Shown: one piece after another, positions 32,796 through 41,023 of the stretch
How the letters are laid out: every line of letters starts with the position of its first letter
Position numbering within the stretch: position 1 is the stretch's first letter
Source of the DNA: Bacillota bacterium
Lineage (GTDB): Bacteria; Bacillota; Clostridia; Christensenellales; CAG-138
Length of the DNA: 60,193 bases
Assembly: GCA_023409435.1 (NCBI GenBank)
Contig: JAEYHP010000148.1
Location: forward strand, 1-60,193
Direction: 5' to 3'
The notes under the pieces: generated by a model
Seen by the model: the letters and a program-made list of their open reading frames with translations, nothing else
Told to the model about the DNA's origin: nothing
Database searches by the model: none
Program-made: the position numbers and the translations under genes

Positions 32796-33986
32796 TTATA
32801 TGTTCTCCCCGGCGTCGAGCGCTTCCACAAACTGCTTCGCTACGCGTGGCGAACGCCCGCCGCGGGAAAGCGCATGCCGCTCTGCCTGCAATAACAACTC
32901 GTCAGTCGCATCCATGCCGCGCTGCTCCAAAAGCTTGCTTACAATCGCAAGATAGCTTTCCTTGTCCGGCTTGCCGAAGTATACCCGCAGGCCAAAGCGC
33001 TCGGAAAGGGAGGTCTGTTCTTCTATGGTTTCGTTGCGGTGGATGTCCCCGCCCTCGCGGTCGGAAAACCGTTCATTGACTATGTGTCGCCGGTTGCTGG
33101 TGGCATAGATCGCCACGTTTTTTGTGCGCGCTGCGGCGGAGCCTTCCAGTATGGCTTTTAATGCGCCGCTTTCCTCGCTGCACTCTGCAAAGGAAAGGTC
33201 GTCCAAATACAGAAGAAAGCGCAGCGGATTGTCGCTGAGACGTTCGAGTATGGAAGGGATCAACAAAAGCTGGTGCTTTTTGATTTCGATGAGCCGCAGC
33301 CCATCCTGATGATATTCGTTCACCAGCGCCTTTACCGTGGAGGATTTGCCCGTGCCCGCGTCGCCGTATAAAAGCGTGTTGGCGGCGGGCTTTCCGTTTA
33401 GAAGCGCCAGGGTGTTGGCCTCTACAAGCGCGCGTTCACGCTCGTACCCCTTGAGTTCAGAGAGACGGACAGGGTCCGGCGTCCGCACAGGGGCGATGGC
33501 GCCATCTTCCATATAAAACATGGCATGCTCTGCATAGATGCCGTACCCGACCTTGTTTAGCCGCGCCATACGGTCTTCGTACGCCTGGGTAAAGGAAAAG
33601 GGGCGCGTCGTCCATTCCGGGAGATACCCATTGAACTGAAGCGCCTGCCGTACCGCCTGCGCATCCAGTTGGGAGAGTTCCTCCAATATGGCAAGCTCGG
33701 CAGCAAGGCATACGCGCAAAGCCGCGGATATGGGTTCATGGCCGACGCGTTTGCAGACGTACGGGTTTTCGTTCGCGGCAACGCGGCCCCAGATATAGGC
33801 CGTCCAATCCTCGGTTGTTTCAAAAAGCCGCGCTACAAAAGCGGCGTAGGCGTCCACACGCTCCGCCTCGCTTTTCCGCGTGCAGGTCAAGACATCCATC
33901 AGTAAAAGGAAGACTTTATCGGATAAAAGGTTTCGAAACAAAACAAGGGAACGGAGCTTTAGATAGAGTGCCAATAGATCTTTCAA
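32796..33986 (-). CDS. DUF815-family AAA-type ATPase
   Basis: A 396-residue P-loop ATPase of the DUF815 family. The N-terminal ~190 residues are helical. The ATPase core follows, with Walker A GDAGTGKSS, Walker B LRFLLYLDDLSF, a sensor-like IYATSNRRHIV, and a C-terminal helical lid. The role is unknown; relatives are common single genes in clostridia and cyanobacteria. No partner gene is coupled to it. The far end of its upstream region contains an orphan hairpin. Confidence 0.9.
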   Translation of the reverse strand: MKDLLALYLKLRSLVLFRNLLSDKVFLLLMDVLTCTRKSEAERVDAYAAFVARLFETTEDWTAYIWGRVAANENPYVCKRVGHEPISAALRVCLAAELAILEELSQLDAQAVRQALQFNGYLPEWTTRPFSFTQAYEDRMARLNKVGYGIYAEHAMFYMEDGAIAPVRTPDPVRLSELKGYERERALVEANTLALLNGKPAANTLLYGDAGTGKSSTVKALVNEYHQDGLRLIEIKKHQLLLIPSILERLSDNPLRFLLYLDDLSFAECSEESGALKAILEGSAAARTKNVAIYATSNRRHIVNERFSDREGGDIHRNETIEEQTSLSERFGLRVYFGKPDKESYLAIVSKLLEQRGMDATDELLLQAERHALSRGGRSPRVAKQFVEALDAGENI

Positions 33987-34444
33987 AACGGATTCCTCAC
34001 TTTATTGTTGGGTGTTCAGACGTTATCCCTATCTTACGCCAAAGTCTTCGTACGGGCAAGCGGATAAGGGTACTTGCCATTATACAAATAAAAAAAGCCC
34101 CTGCAGGGGCTTTTTCAATCAAATCGGCTATGATGACGAGGAAGCTGCTATGCTTTACGGGGCGATGAGCCGGTACTTAGCATTCGCAGCAAAAGTCCGG
34201 CTTTATACGCGGCTCAGAAAGAAAGACGCTGCCCGTTGCTTTTACAGTATAATATCGGAAGGGAAGTACAATATAGAGCGGAGAATTCCGGCAATTCTGC
34301 CCCAATAAGCCAATATATCCGTGCGATGTTTCCACAAAGCCCTGATAATCCGCGCGATAACCATTTTCAGCCTGATGTCTTTTAAACGCTTATGCTACGA
34401 TATGCGTAGAAGACAAACATAATTTAAAAAAAGGAATGAAACGG
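33987..34444. other. Gene-free region with an orphan terminator-like hairpin
   Basis: 458 bases between divergent genes. AAAAAGCCCC-TGCA-GGGGCTTTTT (34092-34115) is a perfect bidirectional terminator shape although no gene ends here; it may end an unannotated small transcript. Otherwise AT-rich, no recognised RNA family, short open frames unconvincing. Confidence 0.6.
34092..34115. terminator. Orphan bidirectional terminator hairpin
   Basis: A 10-bp stem AAAAAGCCCC/GGGGCTTTTT with a TGCA loop. It is ~105 bases upstream of the DUF815 gene and ~330 bases upstream of the terminase gene, so no known coding transcript ends at it. Confidence 0.7.
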
Positions 34445-34870
34445 ATGGAACAGCAAGACGCCGCGGAAGTACTCCGCCAAAAAGCGGAGGCGTATTTTGC
34501 CGCCTGCGACGCGACGAGAGAGCGTGTCACGCTCAAAAACGGGGAATTGAGCTACCATCAGGTGCCGTATACCATGGCGGGCCTTTGCGCGGCGCTGGAT
34601 GTTCCGCGGGAAGCATTGGAGCGCGCCCGCCGCCCGCAGGAAACCGGGAGGCGCAGAAGGCGGTCTAAGGTCCAGGCCGCGCTTGTCTGGGCGGCGGCGC
34701 GGGTGGAGCAGCACCTGGTAGAGCGGGCGCTGTTGGGAGAAATCAACGCGAACCTAGCCGCGCTATTATTGAAGGATTGGGGATACGGCGCAATGGAGCC
34801 GCAAAAAGCGGAAAAAGGAGAAACATCCCTCACGGTGGTGCTGGAGGACCCGGAAGAGCTGAGCAGATAA
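34445..34870 (+). CDS. Terminase small subunit-like protein
   Basis: A 141-residue protein, probably the DNA-recognition half of a phage packaging terminase. It has an N-terminal helix-turn-helix-like region (YTMAGLCAALDVPREALERARR), a basic run GRRRRRSK, then a helical region VQAALVWAAARVEQHLVERALLGE that resembles the oligomerisation part of small terminases. The C-terminal LLKDWGYG is common in this group. Identity rests mainly on the terminase large subunit starting 29 bases downstream. ATG 34445 is preferred over ATG 34436, which abuts the ribosome site AAAAGGAA. Confidence 0.75.
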   Translation: MEQQDAAEVLRQKAEAYFAACDATRERVTLKNGELSYHQVPYTMAGLCAALDVPREALERARRPQETGRRRRRSKVQAALVWAAARVEQHLVERALLGEINANLAALLLKDWGYGAMEPQKAEKGETSLTVVLEDPEELSR

Positions 34871-34899
34871 TCGTATTTCTTAGAACAGGGAGGGGCAGA

Positions 34900-36246
34900 A
34901 TGCAGAAAAAACGGAAGCTTATGGGTACGCCCAGCGCGCAGCAGCGCGCTTTTTTTATCAGCACGGCGCGGCATGTAGCGTATGGCGGCGCGCGCGGCGG
35001 CGGCAAAAGCTGGGCCATGCGCCGGAAGTTCGTGCTGCTTGCATTGCGCCGCCCCGGGCTGCAGCTTTTATTGCTGCGGCGCACGTTGCCCGAGCTGCAG
35101 GAAAACCACGGCCGGCCCTTGCAGCAGGAATTGCACGGCGTAGCCTCCTACAACGCCGGGGCGCGCTCGTTCCATTTCCCCAACGGCTCCCGCATCCGGC
35201 TGGGATATTGCGATAAGGAAGCTGACGTCTACCAGTACCAGGGGCAGGAATATGACGTTGTGGGCCTGGAGGAGGCAACGCATTTTACCGAGGCCCAGAT
35301 GCAGTTCTTATGCACCTGCAATCGGTCTACGCGTACGGATTTCAGGCCGCGCATGTACTACACCTGCAACCCCGGCGGCGTGGGGCACGCCTGGGTCAAG
35401 CGGCTGTTTATCGACCGGCAGTATCGGAACGTGGAACGCGCGGAGGATTACGCGTTCATTCCCGCCCGCGTGACCGACAATAAAGTATTGATGGAGCGGG
35501 ACCCGGACTATGTCCGCACGCTGATGAATCTGCCGGAGCAGCTCAGGCGCGCGTACCTCGAAGGGGACTGGGACGCGCTGGAGGGCCAGTATTTTCCGGA
35601 GTTCCGGCGGGAAAGGCACGTATGCGAGCCGTTTTCGATTCCCGCCTGGTGGCGGCGGTTTCGCGCCATGGACTGGGGGTACAACGATTTTTGCTGCGTG
35701 CTGTGGTTCGCCTGCGGGCCGGACGGGCGCGTCTACGTCTACCGGGAGGAATACAAGAGGCAGGTATTGTCCTCCCGCATGGCCGAACGCATTGTGGAGC
35801 GTTCCGAAGGCGAGCGCATTGCCTATACCGTCGCTTCCCCTGATGCATGGCAGAAGCGCGGGATTTCGGGCCGGGGGGAGGATGGCATGGAAGGCGAAAG
35901 CATAGCGGAGGTGTTCGCGAAGCACGGCGTACCGCTGCTTCGGGCGGATAACGCCCGCATCCCCGGCTGGCAGCGCGTACGCGAATACCTGGCGGACGCG
36001 GAGGACGGGCCGCCGCTGCAGATATTCTCTACCTGCGCAAACCTAATCCGCACATTGCCGCAGCTTTTGCATGACAGCAAGAACCTGGAGGACGCCGCGG
36101 GCGGGGAAGATCACGCGCCCGAGGCCCTGCGCTACGGGCTGATGTCCCGCCCCGCAAAGAGCAAGGCCATACTGCCGCGGGCCGCTGCGGCCTACGACCC
36201 GTTCGCACCCAATGCGCCCGCCTTCGGCGGCTTTTTGATTCGGTAA
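34900..36246 (+). CDS. Phage terminase large subunit
   Basis: A 448-residue packaging motor. The ATPase part has Walker A YGGARGGGKSW, an adenine-motif region RTLPELQENH, and Walker B with catalytic Glu in DVVGLEEATHF. The coupling motif TCNPGG follows. The C-terminal RNase-H-like nuclease begins FRAMDWGYNDFCCVLW (first catalytic Asp) and continues with ASPDAWQKRG. Both domains look complete and the frame is undamaged. ATG 34900 has GGGAGGGG upstream. No portal, capsid, tail, integrase or lysis gene is present on either side, so this is an isolated terminase pair. Confidence 0.93.
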   Translation: MQKKRKLMGTPSAQQRAFFISTARHVAYGGARGGGKSWAMRRKFVLLALRRPGLQLLLLRRTLPELQENHGRPLQQELHGVASYNAGARSFHFPNGSRIRLGYCDKEADVYQYQGQEYDVVGLEEATHFTEAQMQFLCTCNRSTRTDFRPRMYYTCNPGGVGHAWVKRLFIDRQYRNVERAEDYAFIPARVTDNKVLMERDPDYVRTLMNLPEQLRRAYLEGDWDALEGQYFPEFRRERHVCEPFSIPAWWRRFRAMDWGYNDFCCVLWFACGPDGRVYVYREEYKRQVLSSRMAERIVERSEGERIAYTVASPDAWQKRGISGRGEDGMEGESIAEVFAKHGVPLLRADNARIPGWQRVREYLADAEDGPPLQIFSTCANLIRTLPQLLHDSKNLEDAAGGEDHAPEALRYGLMSRPAKSKAILPRAAAAYDPFAPNAPAFGGFLIR

Positions 36247-36323
36247 CGGGATTGCGGGAAAAAGTATTCTTTCCTGCAACCGGGTATGATATGCTGTTGA
36301 AAACCTGTTCAGGAGGCTATTTC

Positions 36324-36779
36324 ATGCGCAGAAAAGACCGCGAACAATCCCGCGAATTCGCTTTGGAAGTTGTAGATACCTGCCCTTATGCCGTGCTTGC
36401 TACCGTCAACACGGACGGGACCCCTTATTGCGTGCCCGTCACCATCGTGCGGGAAGGGGATGCAATCTACTTCCATTGCGCGCCGGCCGGGCAAAAGATC
36501 GAAAACCTCACGGTCCGCCCGGAGATTTCTTTGGCGTGCGTTTCCCGCGCCATTACCAGGCAGCAGACCTACAGCGTAGACTATGCCTCCGCCATCGTAA
36601 CCGGCGTTGCCTCTTTGGTGACGGAACAGGAAGGGAAAGCGCATGCGCTTCGCATCCTGTGCGAACGCCATACGCCCGACGCCATGGACGGCGTAGAAAA
36701 ATACATCGCCTCGGGCATCGGCCATGCGGCGGTGGTGCGCATTGCGATCACATCCATAACGGGAAAGGCGAATACCTGA
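36324..36779 (+). CDS. Pyridoxamine-5'-phosphate-oxidase-family FMN protein (Nim-like)
   Basis: A 151-residue split-barrel FMN-binding protein. Typical blocks are YAVLATVNTDGTPYCVPVTIV near the N-terminus and DAIYFHCAPAGQKIENL, which in relatives contact FMN. The arrangement is closest to the Nim/PPOX group often annotated as 5-nitroimidazole reductases; actual substrate unknown. ATG 36324 has AGGAGG 7 bases upstream. It is convergent with spo0A, and a short palindromic repeat and a hairpin separate them. Confidence 0.9.
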   Translation: MRRKDREQSREFALEVVDTCPYAVLATVNTDGTPYCVPVTIVREGDAIYFHCAPAGQKIENLTVRPEISLACVSRAITRQQTYSVDYASAIVTGVASLVTEQEGKAHALRILCERHTPDAMDGVEKYIASGIGHAAVVRIAITSITGKANT

Positions 36780-36790
36780 TCCCAAACCCA

Positions 36791-36830
36791 AAAAATAATC
36801 GTCGGCGCAATAAAGCGCCGATACCTTGAA
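36791..36830. repeat. Short palindromic repeat, copy 3
   Basis: AAAAATAATCGTCGGCGC-AATAAA-GCGCCGATACCTTGAA, nearly identical to 9485-9526. It lies between convergent genes, 12 bases after the PPOX gene stop. On the minus strand the hairpin is followed by a T-rich run. Confidence 0.85.
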
Positions 36831-36863
36831 CCCCCTCAATGAAGCTTATGATTCTCTAAGACT

Positions 36864-36891
36864 GGGGACAAAGCCAAATAGCTTTGTCCCC
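36864..36891. terminator. Hairpin at the end of spo0A
   Basis: GGGGACAAAGC and GCTTTGTCCCC form a perfect 11-bp stem with a 6-base loop, 7 bases beyond the spo0A stop. The T-tail on the minus strand is weak; the AAATTTTA tail on the plus strand is better. Confidence 0.75.
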
Positions 36892-36897
36892 CAAATT

Positions 36898-37692
36898 TTA
36901 CGCGGCGCCGCCTTCGGAGAGCGGCTTTTCCCTGCCCTGTTCCATCAGGAGCTTGTCCGCCACCAGGGCGATAAATTCCCCGTTGGTCGGCTTGTCGTTT
37001 TTGGAGTAGATGTTGTAGCCAAAGAGTTGGTTGATGTTTTCGATCTTTCCGCGCGTCCAGGCGACTTCAATCGCGTGGCGGATGGCGCGTTCCACTTTGC
37101 TGGGCGATGTCGAGAACTGCTTCGCGATGCCGGGATACAGCTCCTTGGTGATGCGGTTGATGAGCACGGGCTGGTAAAACACCATACGGATGCCTTCGCG
37201 CAGATAATAGTAGCCCTTGATATGGGCGGGGATCCCCGCTACCAGGAACACGGACGTGATTTTTTCATCCAGGGTCTTAGGCGGCTGGGAAAGGGTGGGC
37301 ATTGTGGTGCTCATCGGGGTTGTCTGAAGCATGTCCAGCACGCGCTTATACAGCGTATCCGGTTCCACCGGCTTCACCATAAAGTATTTTGCGCCTAACG
37401 TGCACGCGTTGCGGATCATGTTCTCGTTGCGTATGGCGGAAACAATGATAACGGCGGGCTTTTCCCCGCTTGTCATGGACAGGTTTTCGAGTACGCCCAG
37501 CCCATCGAGTTTGGGCATAATGAGATCCATGAGCACGGCGTCGTAATGCGTCATGTGTAGCTTTTCGAGCGCCTGCCGTCCATCCGTCGCAACGTCCACC
37601 TGCCGGATCGGCTCCTGCACGGAGAAATAACTCCGGACAGCGGAAAGATACTGCGGGTCGTCATCAACCAACAAAATACGATACTTTGACAT
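36898..37692 (-). CDS. spo0A: Sporulation master regulator Spo0A
   Basis: A 264-residue response regulator that starts sporulation. The receiver domain (~1-120) has the acidic pocket DDDP, the phosphorylated Asp in VLMDLIMPKLDG and the conserved Lys in FMVKPV. The C-terminal domain (~150-260) has the Spo0A-specific DNA-binding helices STSPSKVERAIRHAIEVAW and NGEFIALVADKL. The ribosome site is GGGGGA, 6 bases before ATG. Many Firmicutes have spoIVB directly upstream of spo0A; here the upstream ~600 bases are gene-free and the next gene (LCP) is divergent. Its presence shows that the organism belongs to a spore-forming lineage. Confidence 0.97.
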   Translation of the reverse strand: MSKYRILLVDDDPQYLSAVRSYFSVQEPIRQVDVATDGRQALEKLHMTHYDAVLMDLIMPKLDGLGVLENLSMTSGEKPAVIIVSAIRNENMIRNACTLGAKYFMVKPVEPDTLYKRVLDMLQTTPMSTTMPTLSQPPKTLDEKITSVFLVAGIPAHIKGYYYLREGIRMVFYQPVLINRITKELYPGIAKQFSTSPSKVERAIRHAIEVAWTRGKIENINQLFGYNIYSKNDKPTNGEFIALVADKLLMEQGREKPLSEGGAA

Positions 37693-38308
37693 AAGATCCC
37701 CCTTTTCGCTTTTATCGCCATCCTGTAATCCCCCACTACAGGATTGGTTCCTATAAAAAACTTTATCGAAGAATCACTTTTCTATGTTTTTGTTATTGGC
37801 GTTGATAGTATTGTAACATCCAATTTTGTGGAATGTTAGGGGTGAATATCCAGTATTGTTGTCGAATTTGGTTTTGGAACGAATCAATTCAAAAACAACC
37901 TGCGCTAAATCCCCGTTTTATGAATGCTTCGACGGCATGCAACAGCATATTGCCGGAGTGCGGGAATCCGCTGCTATATGTAGCAGGAAAGAAAAAAAGA
38001 GCGAAATGTACTTGAGAGCGCCTTTTCCGCCCCACTTTCGCGCTTTTTTAAGCGTTCCATTTTTAAATAGCGGTTTTGGACAGTATTTTCTGCAAAACAC
38101 TACAGGATATATTTGTATATTAAAAGGAATGACAACTATAATCAATAGTAAATTTACTAAAATTAAAAATAAAAGAAGGATTATCCAGAATACGCAAAAA
38201 TGTTCCCGTCCTATCAACGCACGTTATGACAATAATCCCTTTTGCGGTGGTATACTATAGGGACACGCGCATAACATGTTGCGCGAAAGCTGTGTAAGGA
38301 GGTATGGC
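37693..38308. promoter_or_regulatory. Divergent control region between spo0A and the LCP gene
   Basis: 616 AT-rich bases without a convincing gene. A consensus 0A box is present (annotated separately). A possible promoter for the LCP gene is ATGACA (38226-38231), a 19-base spacer, TATACT (38251-38256). Open frames in here have no ribosome site and no family pattern. Confidence 0.5.
37860..37866 (+). promoter_or_regulatory. Candidate 0A box
   Basis: TGTCGAA, identical to the core Spo0A-binding consensus, about 170 bases upstream of spo0A. Autoregulation of spo0A is known in Bacillus. A 7-base match in 600 bases can occur by chance. Confidence 0.4.
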
Positions 38309-39868
38309 ATGAAAGGGCAGGATACCGGCCACGCCACTACCAAAAATAAACGGATCTGGAAAATCGTATTGCTTGCTTTGGGCATTGCGCTGCTGTTCGT
38401 GGGGGGACGGTATGCTTATGTCATGTTTATGGACCCGATGAGCGCGTTTGAGACGCCTTCCGCTGTGACGCCCAGCCCCAAGCCTGTTGAGACCCAGTCC
38501 CCTGCAAGCAGCCAGGTGCCGCTTACCCCTACGCCCGAGCCCACCCTCTCGCCGGAGGAAGCGCTGCGCGTAAACGCGGACTTGGGCTTTATGAAAAACA
38601 AGGTTAACATCCTGATGCTGGGGTGGGATCAGGCGCCCGAGCGCGATGATGAGGACAGCGTTCTTTATCGGGATGAAGAGAACAACTACCGCTCGGATGT
38701 CATTATGCTGATGGCGGTTGATTTTGAACAGGGCACGGTGGATCTAATTTCCGTCCCCCGGGATACATATGCGCCCATCTACAATAAAAAAGGAAGATGG
38801 AAGATCAACGCCGCGTTCGCGCATGGCGGCAGCGCCGAGGGTGAAGGCTTTCTATACGCCATGAAGACGGTGGAAAATCTTTTGGGCGTGCCCATCAATT
38901 ATTACGCGGGCGTGGACATGACCGGCCTCAAGGCCATCGTGGACGCGATGGGGGGCGTAGACTATGACGTGGACGTGGAGATCCGCCTCAACGGCCGGGT
39001 ACTTACTACCGGCATGCAGCATTTGAACGGACAGCAGGTGCTCGATTATGTGCGCGCGCGCAAGGGCATCAGCACCGACGTGGGCCGCGCCGACCGGCAG
39101 CAGCGCATGCTGTTTGCCATATTTGAACAGCTCAAAAGCCGCAACCAGCTTGTGAACCTGCCCAAGATCTACGCTTCCGTGCAGGATAAAATCCATACCA
39201 ACCTGAACGTCCAGCAGATTGCCGCCATGACGGTGTTTGCGATGGGGCTGGATACCGAGAATCTCCGCCGCCATACCTTAGAGGGCGAATACATCAGCAA
39301 CGTCTACAATGCCTCGTACTATGTGCTGGATAACGATAAATTAAAAGCGTTGGTCAGGGAAGTGTACGGCATAGACATCAAGACCAACCCAAGGTATGAT
39401 CTTGATTATGTCCGCGCGGACAAAGCCGCGTTTGCGGCGCTTGAATATGCGGAAGCGGCGCAGTATCTGCTGGATCAGGAACAGGAAACGTCGCTGACCA
39501 TCAAGGAACGGGAACAGAGGGAGCCGGTGGAGGCCGCCATGGCGGAGCTTATTACGGTGGCCCAGCGCGACATTCCCGCCAACGCCGGGGAAGAGACCAT
39601 AGAAAAGCTTACGGCGGATTCTTTGGATAAAAAGGCGATCGAGCAGGCGCAGTTCAAGCTGGCGGACTTCATGTACGCCTACTGCCTCACGCGCAACATT
39701 ACGCAGGCGGAAGTGGACAAGAAGATGCTGCCGGAATCGTTTTACGAGCTGCTGCCGGTAGGTACGGGTACGCCCGCACCCACTACGCCGCAGCCTTCTC
39801 TGACCCCATCCCCCAGCGCGGAAGCTGGGGAAACGTTTGAGGACGGGGAAACACCCGAAGCGGAATAA
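38309..39868 (+). CDS. LytR-CpsA-Psr family cell-wall polymer transferase
   Basis: A 519-residue LCP protein that attaches undecaprenyl-linked glycopolymers (teichoic acid or capsule) to peptidoglycan. It has a cytoplasmic N-terminus, a transmembrane helix at ~18-40, and a Pro/Thr linker. The LCP domain (~100-270) has the phosphate-binding Arg residues in RSDVIMLMAVD, ISVPRDTYAPI and the later YVRARKGISTDVGRADRQQ. A ~150-residue helical region and an acidic, Thr/Pro-rich tail follow. The start has AAGGAGGT 7 bases upstream; the open frame before it has none. It ends in a strong terminator and faces away from spo0A. Confidence 0.95.
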   Translation: MKGQDTGHATTKNKRIWKIVLLALGIALLFVGGRYAYVMFMDPMSAFETPSAVTPSPKPVETQSPASSQVPLTPTPEPTLSPEEALRVNADLGFMKNKVNILMLGWDQAPERDDEDSVLYRDEENNYRSDVIMLMAVDFEQGTVDLISVPRDTYAPIYNKKGRWKINAAFAHGGSAEGEGFLYAMKTVENLLGVPINYYAGVDMTGLKAIVDAMGGVDYDVDVEIRLNGRVLTTGMQHLNGQQVLDYVRARKGISTDVGRADRQQRMLFAIFEQLKSRNQLVNLPKIYASVQDKIHTNLNVQQIAAMTVFAMGLDTENLRRHTLEGEYISNVYNASYYVLDNDKLKALVREVYGIDIKTNPRYDLDYVRADKAAFAALEYAEAAQYLLDQEQETSLTIKEREQREPVEAAMAELITVAQRDIPANAGEETIEKLTADSLDKKAIEQAQFKLADFMYAYCLTRNITQAEVDKKMLPESFYELLPVGTGTPAPTTPQPSLTPSPSAEAGETFEDGETPEAE

Positions 39869-39883
39869 CAGAATAAAACGGAG

Positions 39884-39911
39884 AAGGCCGGAACTTTGTT
39901 CCGGCCTTTCG
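39884..39911 (+). terminator. Terminator of the LCP gene
   Basis: AAGGCCGGAA and TTCCGGCCTT form a 10-bp stem with a 5-base loop, followed by TCGTCTTGTT, 15 bases after the stop. Confidence 0.85.
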
Positions 39912-40002
39912 TCTTGTTAAAAAACGCATGCAAAGGAGTAACATCAGCGTATTTGCCGCGCCATATACTGTTAAGAAAAAGGGGATAGGAGATCGGTGCG
40001 TC

Positions 40003-40926
40003 ATGGCTATTGCTCCGCCGGTATTGCGTGTAGGGGATACGATAGGCGTTGTTACGCTGGGCAGCCCCGAGGATGCGGCCACCATAGACCGCGGCATTAT
40101 CATGCTCAGGAGCATGGGATTCAATGTGATCGTCGGCAATTATGCATACTCGTACGCGGGTTATGTCGCCGCATCCGAGGATCAGCGCGCCGCCGACCTG
40201 ATGAGCATGTTTGAGAACCCGCAGGTTCGCGCAATTATGCCCACCCGGGGCGGCGTGGGCGTGGCGGGGATACTGCCGTATCTCAATCTTTCCGTCATCG
40301 CAAGAAACTCCAAAATTATTACGGGATATAGCGACATTACGGTGCTTTTAAACGTGCTTACGCAGTTTTGCAATTTTATCACGTTCCACAGCCTCATGCT
40401 GCTGGATTTTCGGGCCGACACGCCCGCCTATAACTTCGAACAGTTCTTTGCGGCCACGTCCACCGTGCAATCTCCCCGGCCCATTGAAAACCCGCCGGGC
40501 ATGCCTCTCGTCAGCCGCATTCCGGGCCGGGTGACGTCCACAATCGTGGGCGGCAACCTGACGTCATTTGTGGATCTCTTAGGCACGCCCTACGAAATCA
40601 GCACGCGCGGGCGCATTCTGTTTCTGGAGGATACGCATGAGCCGGTCAACACCATATTCCGCTATATCACCAGCCTGCGGCTTGCGGGCAAGTTTGACGA
40701 TTGCGCCGGCATCCTGATGGGCGAATGCACGGGGTGTGAGACCGCCTATGAAAGAGACTATGAATCGCTCATCCAGGACGTTATCGTCCCAATGGGGAAA
40801 CCGCTCATGACCAATCTCGCCTCCGGCCACGGCATTTACAAAGCCGCGATTCCCCTTGGCGCGTTTGTGGAAATGGATACCGTCAACAACACGCTCACCG
40901 TGCTTGAGCCCACGGTGCGGATGTAG
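40003..40926 (+). CDS. LD-carboxypeptidase (S66 family)
   Basis: A 307-residue serine peptidase of the S66 family (LdcA/MccF). It cuts the L,D bond releasing the last D-Ala from tetrapeptide stems during wall recycling, or cleaves related peptidyl nucleotides. Catalytic elements are visible: the Ser nucleophile in ITGYSDITVL, Glu in LFLEDTHEP and His in ASGHGIYK. The N-terminal GDTIGVVTLGSP is typical. ATG 40003 is taken as the start, with AGGAGA about 11 bases upstream; an earlier in-frame start adds 25 unconserved residues. Confidence 0.93.
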   Translation: MAIAPPVLRVGDTIGVVTLGSPEDAATIDRGIIMLRSMGFNVIVGNYAYSYAGYVAASEDQRAADLMSMFENPQVRAIMPTRGGVGVAGILPYLNLSVIARNSKIITGYSDITVLLNVLTQFCNFITFHSLMLLDFRADTPAYNFEQFFAATSTVQSPRPIENPPGMPLVSRIPGRVTSTIVGGNLTSFVDLLGTPYEISTRGRILFLEDTHEPVNTIFRYITSLRLAGKFDDCAGILMGECTGCETAYERDYESLIQDVIVPMGKPLMTNLASGHGIYKAAIPLGAFVEMDTVNNTLTVLEPTVRM

Positions 40927-41023
40927 CATGCTCCCCGCTTGCGTGGCCGCGCATTGCGGGGTACAATACAAATGTTATATATGGCAGAAAAAGCAGGAAA
41001 CGGGAAGCGTTTTGTCGCTATTG

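Noticed and set aside
34012..34308. 98-codon open frame in the gap before the terminase genes
   Set aside because: It runs straight through the orphan terminator hairpin and has no ribosome site.
32796..36779. Prophage covering the terminase pair and neighbours
   Set aside because: No integrase, portal, capsid, tail, lysis or repressor genes and no attachment-site repeats were found; neighbours are ordinary chromosomal families.
37826..38260. Open frame between spo0A and the LCP gene
   Set aside because: AT-rich, no ribosome site, no hydrophobic or domain pattern; contains the candidate 0A box region.
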